Shown here one piece after another: positions 41,637-45,911 of a stretch of 45,911 bases of DNA. This stretch comes from an uncultured Bacilli bacterium (GTDB taxonomy: Bacteria; Bacillota_I; Bacilli_A; RF39; UBA660): assembly GCA_947588895.1 (NCBI GenBank), contig CANQBF010000004.1, positions 1 through 45,911 on the forward strand, read 5' to 3'. The stretch's first letter is position 1; each line of letters begins with the position of its first letter. Made by a program: the position numbers and the translations under genes. The notes under the pieces are model-generated. The model did not search any database. It was given only the letters and a program-made list of their open reading frames with translations, and was not told where the DNA came from.

Positions 41637-41664
41637 AAAAGTTCTATATTTTTCAATATAGAAC
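41635..41664 (-). terminator. intrinsic terminator of ftsZ
   Basis: GTTCTATATT (41641-41650) and AATATAGAAC (41655-41664) form a perfect 10-bp stem with a 4-nt loop. On the minus strand six T residues follow. It overlaps the first base of the ftsZ stop codon. Confidence 0.85.
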
Positions 41665-42725
41665 TAAAATAAATCATTATTATTTCTAAAGAATGGTGGT
41701 ATTTCTAAATCATCATCAGTTGGTATAGTTCTTCTCTTTGGAAGTTCATCTTGTGGATATAATTCTTCAGTATTATTATCTTCATCAAATCCTGTAGCAA
41801 TAACCGTAACTATTACTTCATCAGTTAAATTTTCATTTTTAATTGCCCCAAAAATAATATTAATATCATTTTTAGAAGCTTCTCTAACTGTTTCAATAGC
41901 ATCTTCAATTTCAAATAAAGTTAAATTACTTCCACCAGTTACGTTAACTATTGCATTAGTAGCACCATCAATAGTAGCTTCAAGCAAACTATTAGCTACA
42001 GCTTGTTTAGCAGCTTCAACTGCTCTATTTTCACCAGCATTACATCCAATACCAATAATAGCGGTTCCTGATTTTTCCATAACTGCTTTAACATCCGCAA
42101 AGTCTAGGTTAACTACTCCAGTTACAGCAATTAAATCAGATATAGATTGAACACCTCTATGTAAAACATTGTCAACTTCTTTAAATGCTGCATCAAAACC
42201 TGTTGTTTTATCAATAATATCTCTTAATTTATCATTTGGAATTACAATTAAAGTATCAACATGTTTCTTTAATTCTTCAATACCCATTAAAGCATTTTCA
42301 GTTCTTTTCTTACCTTCAAATCTAAACGGCTTAGTAACTATTCCTACAGTTAAAGCACCAAGTTCTTGTGCAATTTCAGCAATGATTGGAGCAGCTCCAG
42401 TACCAGTTCCACCACCCATACCACAAGCAACGAAAATCATATCAGCTCCTCTTAAAGCTTCTTCAATTTCGCCTTTACTTTCTAGGGCAGCAGCTCTACC
42501 TATTTCAGGATTAGCACCAGCTCCTCTTCCTCCAGTTATACTTTTACCAATTTGTATTTTATTAGTAGCTTTTGAAGCATTTAATACTTGTAAATCAGTA
42601 TTTACAACATAAAATTCAACACTTTTTACTCCTTCTTCAATCATTCTATTGACTGCATTACAGCCACCGCCACCAACACCGATAACTTTAATCTTTGCTA
42701 CTTGATCCATTTGTAATTCATTCAT
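41664..42725 (-). CDS. ftsZ: cell division GTPase FtsZ
   Basis: FtsZ polymerises into the division ring. The N-terminal part has [14 protein letters not shown] (nucleotide binding) and the tubulin signature [10 protein letters not shown]; the T7 region [11 protein letters not shown] is also present. The linker is short, giving 353 residues rather than about 380. The C-terminal peptide [12 protein letters not shown], which binds FtsA and EzrA (both in this window), matches DDLDIPTFLRNR. It follows ftsA by 14 bases and is co-transcribed with it. An RBS of AGGAG type precedes the ATG. Confidence 0.97.
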   Translation of the reverse strand: MNELQMDQVAKIKVIGVGGGGCNAVNRMIEEGVKSVEFYVVNTDLQVLNASKATNKIQIGKSITGGRGAGANPEIGRAAALESKGEIEEALRGADMIFVACGMGGGTGTGAAPIIAEIAQELGALTVGIVTKPFRFEGKKRTENALMGIEELKKHVDTLIVIPNDKLRDIIDKTTGFDAAFKEVDNVLHRGVQSISDLIAVTGVVNLDFADVKAVMEKSGTAIIGIGCNAGENRAVEAAKQAVANSLLEATIDGATNAIVNVTGGSNLTLFEIEDAIETVREASKNDINIIFGAIKNENLTDEVIVTVIATGFDEDNNTEELYPQDELPKRRTIPTDDDLEIPPFFRNNNDLF

Positions 42726-42739
42726 ATTATCTTCTCCTC

Positions 42740-43981
42740 TTAATTATCAAAAAAGTATCCGAATAATTTTCCTAAAACTGATTCATCGGAAACACTTGTT
42801 TTATTATCACTACCACACAACTCTTCTTGTTCTTCTTTATTAAATATTGAAAAGTCAACATTACGAAGTTTTAATCTACTACCATAGTATTTTATCATTC
42901 CTATTGCAGTACCATACTTGTTATTTCTTGCTCCAATTTCTTCAACTTTTTCTAAGTGACAATAATCTCCTAATAATTCACTAGCTAAAATTGAAAAATC
43001 TTCACTCTCTGTTACTCCTCCTGTAAGTATTATATAACTAATTTCTTTTTTTGTTAATAGATTTATTTGTTTTTTTGCTAAATTAATTATTTCTGTTATT
43101 CTCATCATTACTATTTCTGAGGCATCATATTGATTAATTTTAACATTTTCACCATGCTTATCAGTAAAAGACATTGATTCATTTGGTTGAGCAAGTCTAG
43201 TATGAGAAAGAGCTAAATGTTCTTTAACATATTTAGCATCTTTTTCGTTTATCTTATAAACATAAGATAAATCATTACTTATATTTTTTCCTCCAATATC
43301 CATTACTTCTAAATTAGTAAGTATTCCTTTATTAAATATTGAAACTGTTGTTATATCCTCTCCAATATTTACTACTGCTCCTAATAATTTATTTAATTCT
43401 TTATTATTATGTTCATAATAATCTCCTAAAGGTGATATAACAATATCTACTAGTTCAACATCTATTGCTTTTAAACAAGATGCAATGCCTTCAATATTTT
43501 TCTTAGGAACAGTTATAACAATTGATTTCATTTTTAATTTTTCAGCCGTCATGTTAATTGGATTACTAACTACTTCTCCATTAACTTCAAAACTAGTAGG
43601 AAGTACTGTTACTAATTCTTTATTTTCTGATATTTTTTTATATATACATTTTTGCATAGCTTTAATAATATCTTGATTACTAATTGTTTTATCTTCTTTA
43701 GTTACTGCTACAGTACCAGTACTTAAAAAACATTCAGCATAAGTACAAGGAATAGTAGCTATTACTTTTTTAACAGGTAATCCTAGTATTGCCTCAACTT
43801 TAGCAAATACTTCTTTAAAACTTTCAATCGCACTTTCATTATTTATAACATAACCATTTTTTATACCTCTAGAAGGAGTGTCAACACATGCTAAAATATG
43901 AACTTTATTTCTTACTAGTTCTCCCACTACTAACTTAATAAGAGATGAACCAATATCTAAACTGGCAATTATTTTACGCAC
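42740..43981 (-). CDS. ftsA: cell division protein FtsA
   Basis: FtsA is an actin-like ATPase that tethers FtsZ to the membrane. The N-terminus [18 protein letters not shown] is the phosphate-1 motif, followed by the SHS2 insertion domain (about 80-160). Phosphate-2 is [13 protein letters not shown] and the adenosine motif is YIILTGGV. The C-terminal membrane helix [12 protein letters not shown] is present. It has 413 residues and starts at GTG 43981, eight to nine bases after AGGAGTG. It is transcribed from a near-consensus promoter, separate from rpoC. Confidence 0.95.
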   Translation of the reverse strand: MRKIIASLDIGSSLIKLVVGELVRNKVHILACVDTPSRGIKNGYVINNESAIESFKEVFAKVEAILGLPVKKVIATIPCTYAECFLSTGTVAVTKEDKTISNQDIIKAMQKCIYKKISENKELVTVLPTSFEVNGEVVSNPINMTAEKLKMKSIVITVPKKNIEGIASCLKAIDVELVDIVISPLGDYYEHNNKELNKLLGAVVNIGEDITTVSIFNKGILTNLEVMDIGGKNISNDLSYVYKINEKDAKYVKEHLALSHTRLAQPNESMSFTDKHGENVKINQYDASEIVMMRITEIINLAKKQINLLTKKEISYIILTGGVTESEDFSILASELLGDYCHLEKVEEIGARNNKYGTAIGMIKYYGSRLKLRNVDFSIFNKEEQEELCGSDNKTSVSDESVLGKLFGYFFDN

Positions 43982-44007
43982 TTTTTATCACTCCTACTAT
44001 TAATATA

Positions 44008-44036
44008 ATTATATCGAAAAACCATTTATATATCAA
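44008..44036 (-). promoter_or_regulatory. promoter of ftsA-ftsZ
   Basis: On the minus strand TTGATA (44036-44031) and TATAAT (44013-44008) have a 17-base spacer. The leader contains the AGGAG RBS. Confidence 0.8.
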
Positions 44037-44079
44037 GAATAATTTTTGAATCACTAGTTTACTTATATAGAGTTAATCT

Positions 44080-44110
44080 TAAAAAAAGATTGAAATTTCT
44101 TTCAATCTTT
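44080..44110 (-). terminator. intrinsic terminator of rpoC
   Basis: AAAGATTGAAA (44085-44095) and TTTCAATCTTT (44100-44110) form an 11-bp stem with a 4-nt loop. On the minus strand seven T residues follow. The stem includes part of the rpoC stop codon. Confidence 0.85.
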
Positions 44111-45911
44111 ATGCATTTGCTAAATCTTCATCATTATCTGCTAAGAATTTTTCTTCTAAAACTTCACTAGCGTCATCATCTAATAATTGTTTTTCAAGTT
44201 CAAGTTCAATATCACTATATTGTTTAGCTCCAGTACCTGCTGGAATTAATTTACCAATAATAACATTTTCTTTTAAACCAACTAAATTATCAACTTTACC
44301 ACGCATTGCAGCATCAGTTAAAACTCTTGTAGTTTCTTGGAATGAAGCAGCAGATAAGAATGAATCAGTTTCAAGTGATGATTTTGTAATACCTAACATG
44401 ATTGGATTACCTTTAGCAGGAACTCCACCATTTAAGATTACTGGTTTATTACCTTCAGAGAATTCTCTTAAAGATACAGTTAAACCTTCAACAAAATCAG
44501 TATCACCAGCATCAATTATTCTTACTTTATTAATCATTCTCTTAACAATTATTTCAATATGTTTATCGTTAATATCAACACCTTGTAATTTATAAACATT
44601 TTGAATTTCTTTTAAGATATATTCTTGAGCAGTAAGTGGGTCAGTAACAGCAAGTAATTCTTTTGGAGATATAACACCTTCTGTAAGTTTATCACCAGCT
44701 TTAACTTCATCGCCAACTTCTACTCTAACTTTCATATTGTAATTTGTAATATGTTCTTTAACACCTGAAGCATTTTCAATTACAATTGAATGTTTACCAT
44801 TTTGTTCTTCAACACTTATTACTTTACCTGTAATTTCAGCAATTGTAGCTTTAAATTTAGGAACACGAGCTTCAAATAACTCTTCTACTCTTGGAAGACC
44901 TTGAGTAATATCGTCTCCACCAGCTACACCACCTGTATGGAATGTACGCATTGTAAGTTGGGTACCAGGTTCACCAATTGATTGGGCAGCCATAATACCA
45001 ACTGCTTCACCAGTTTCAACTAAATTACCTGTTGCAAGGTTACGTCCATAACATTTTTGACAAACGCCACCAATTGTTTTACAAGTAAGTACACTTCTAA
45101 TTTCAACTCTCTTAATGCCAGCTTTTTTAATTTTAGAAACAATATTTTCTGTAATCATTTCGCCAGCTTCAAGAATAGTTTCTTTAGTTTCTGGATTAAT
45201 AATTTTTTTAGAAGCATATCTTCCTAAGATACGTTCTTCAAGTGATTCAATAACAGAGCCATCTTTATCATTAATTAAATCATAAACAACAACACCTTGC
45301 ATTGAACCACAATCATGCTCTTTAACAATAATATCTTGGGCAACATCAACAAGTCTTCTTGTTAAATATCCTGAATCGGCAGTACGTAACGCTGTATCAG
45401 CTGAACCTTTTCTTGAACCATGGGTTGATAAGAAGAATTCAGAAACTGATAAGCCTTCCATAAAGCATGATGTAATTGGAATTTCTACAGTAGTACCATC
45501 TGGTTTAGCCATTAAACCACGCATACCAGCAAGTTGTGTAAAGTTTGAAATTTTACCACGAGCACCACTGTTCATCATCATAAATATTGGATTAGTGAAA
45601 TTATCTTTTGATATTTCAGCTAAAGCATCTTTAACTTTATCAGTAGCTTCTGTCCAAATTTGAATAACTCCATTATATCTTTCTTGTTCAGTAATAAGAC
45701 CTTTTTGATATTGCTTATTAATTTTATCTACACGAGATTTTGCTTCTTTAATAATTTCATCTTTAGCATCACTTCTAACAACATCAGCAGCAGAAACTGT
45801 AATACCTGCAACTGTAGAATATTTAAATCCTTGGTCTTTTAATTTATCAAGCATAACTGATGTTTCAGTAGTTTTATATCTTTTAAATACTTGAGCAATT
45901 ATTTGACCTAA
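44109..45911 (-). CDS. rpoC: RNA polymerase beta' subunit RpoC, C-terminal part (cut by the window edge)
   Basis: The 3' 600 codons of rpoC. The frame stays open to base 45911, reading LGQIIAQVFKRYKTTETSVMLDKLKDQGFKYS across the edge in the correct RpoC order, so ATG 45854 is internal. Seen are FMMMNSGARGKISNFTQLAGMRGLM (near the bridge helix), the second zinc site (C of EHDCG and CKTIGGVCQKC), AVGIMAAQSIGEPGTQLTMRTFHTGG (trigger-loop region) and the SI-free jaw. The C-terminus is acidic. It lies upstream of ftsA but ends in a strong terminator, so it is a separate unit. rpoB should lie beyond the right edge. Confidence 0.97.
   Translation of the reverse strand, partial: LGQIIAQVFKRYKTTETSVMLDKLKDQGFKYSTVAGITVSAADVVRSDAKDEIIKEAKSRVDKINKQYQKGLITEQERYNGVIQIWTEATDKVKDALAEISKDNFTNPIFMMMNSGARGKISNFTQLAGMRGLMAKPDGTTVEIPITSCFMEGLSVSEFFLSTHGSRKGSADTALRTADSGYLTRRLVDVAQDIIVKEHDCGSMQGVVVYDLINDKDGSVIESLEERILGRYASKKIINPETKETILEAGEMITENIVSKIKKAGIKRVEIRSVLTCKTIGGVCQKCYGRNLATGNLVETGEAVGIMAAQSIGEPGTQLTMRTFHTGGVAGGDDITQGLPRVEELFEARVPKFKATIAEITGKVISVEEQNGKHSIVIENASGVKEHITNYNMKVRVEVGDEVKAGDKLTEGVISPKELLAVTDPLTAQEYILKEIQNVYKLQGVDINDKHIEIIVKRMINKVRIIDAGDTDFVEGLTVSLREFSEGNKPVILNGGVPAKGNPIMLGITKSSLETDSFLSAASFQETTRVLTDAAMRGKVDNLVGLKENVIIGKLIPAGTGAKQYSDIELELEKQLLDDDASEVLEEKFLADNDEDLANA

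Noticed and set aside
42169-42612. Long rightward ORF opposite ftsZ
   Set aside because: It is the antisense of a strongly conserved gene, with proline/serine-rich composition caused by the ftsZ codons, and it has no RBS.
45852-45854. ATG as a start for the rpoC fragment
   Set aside because: The frame remains open to the window edge with RpoC-like residues upstream, so this methionine is internal.
1-45911. tRNA, rRNA or known riboswitches
   Set aside because: Intergenic stretches were read for cloverleaf ends, T-loop GGTTCRA and common riboswitch cores; none was found.

Overview
The window comes from a very AT-rich, low-GC Gram-positive bacterium of the Bacilli type that divides with FtsZ/FtsA/EzrA and can probably form endospores. 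Evidence for the lineage is the retained Bacillus-like gene order: rpoC; ftsA-ftsZ-(inserted gene)-spoIIGA-sigE-sigG-ylmC-lspA-rluD; dnaG-rpoD-trmK with a yqfQ-like gene; and ezrA-nifZ-thiI. Spore genes are spoIIGA, sigE, sigG, spoIVB and a SpoIIM-like protein. An uncultured, perhaps gut-associated, Bacilli lineage is my inference; no rRNA or tRNA gene is present to place it. Nearly all genes lie on the minus strand.

Layout from left to right. 1-6509: a cell-surface polysaccharide locus read leftward (GT32 glycosyltransferase, flippase, pyruvyl transferase), ending in a ThDP-dependent MenD-like enzyme plus a short-chain dehydrogenase that seem to have their own promoter inside an inverted repeat. 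6569-10892: a small unknown ORF, thiI, a divergent cysteine desulfurase, and ezrA. 11071-15109: two exported or anchored surface proteins with Listeria-Bacteroides (InlB-type) and BIG2 repeats. 15217-21654: deoD, several unknown genes, an RlmD-type methyltransferase, a P-loop NTPase and a SpoIIM-like protein. 21746-31617: a DUF4044-like micro-protein, scattered type IV pilus/competence parts (prepilin peptidase, PilC/ComGB, PilB/ComGA), the dnaG-rpoD-trmK operon, and an isolated RnfD-RnfC-like pair. 31654-37449: spoIVB, a DUF368 (PopT-like) lipid carrier transporter, a candidate structured small RNA, a signal-less M23 peptidase, a rhomboid protease, rluD and lspA. 37480-45911: ylmC, sigG, sigE, spoIIGA, an inserted AAA_14/DUF4143 ATPase next to a 23-bp tandem repeat, ftsZ, ftsA and the 3' part of rpoC.

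Intrinsic terminators and sigma-A-type promoters are easy to read and divide the window into transcription units. The classical ftsAZ-spoIIG-sigG-lspA block is cut by terminators after rpoC, ftsZ, the inserted ATPase, sigE and ylmC, so each stage (division, early mother-cell sigma, forespore sigma, lipoprotein processing) can be switched separately. A match to a sigma-G/F promoter precedes sigG, and a palindrome holding two Spo0A-box-like sequences precedes spoIIGA.

The best leads for something undescribed are: the promoter-terminator bounded, relatively GC-rich RNA at about 33562-33718, whose CCCC stretch can pair with the ribosome binding site of the neighbouring M23 gene; the 14-bp hairpin spanning the SpoIIM-like start codon; the RnfC/RnfD pair lacking the NADH/FMN loop; the cysteine desulfurase with a rebuilt catalytic loop; and the MenD-like plus SDR module in a capsule-type locus.
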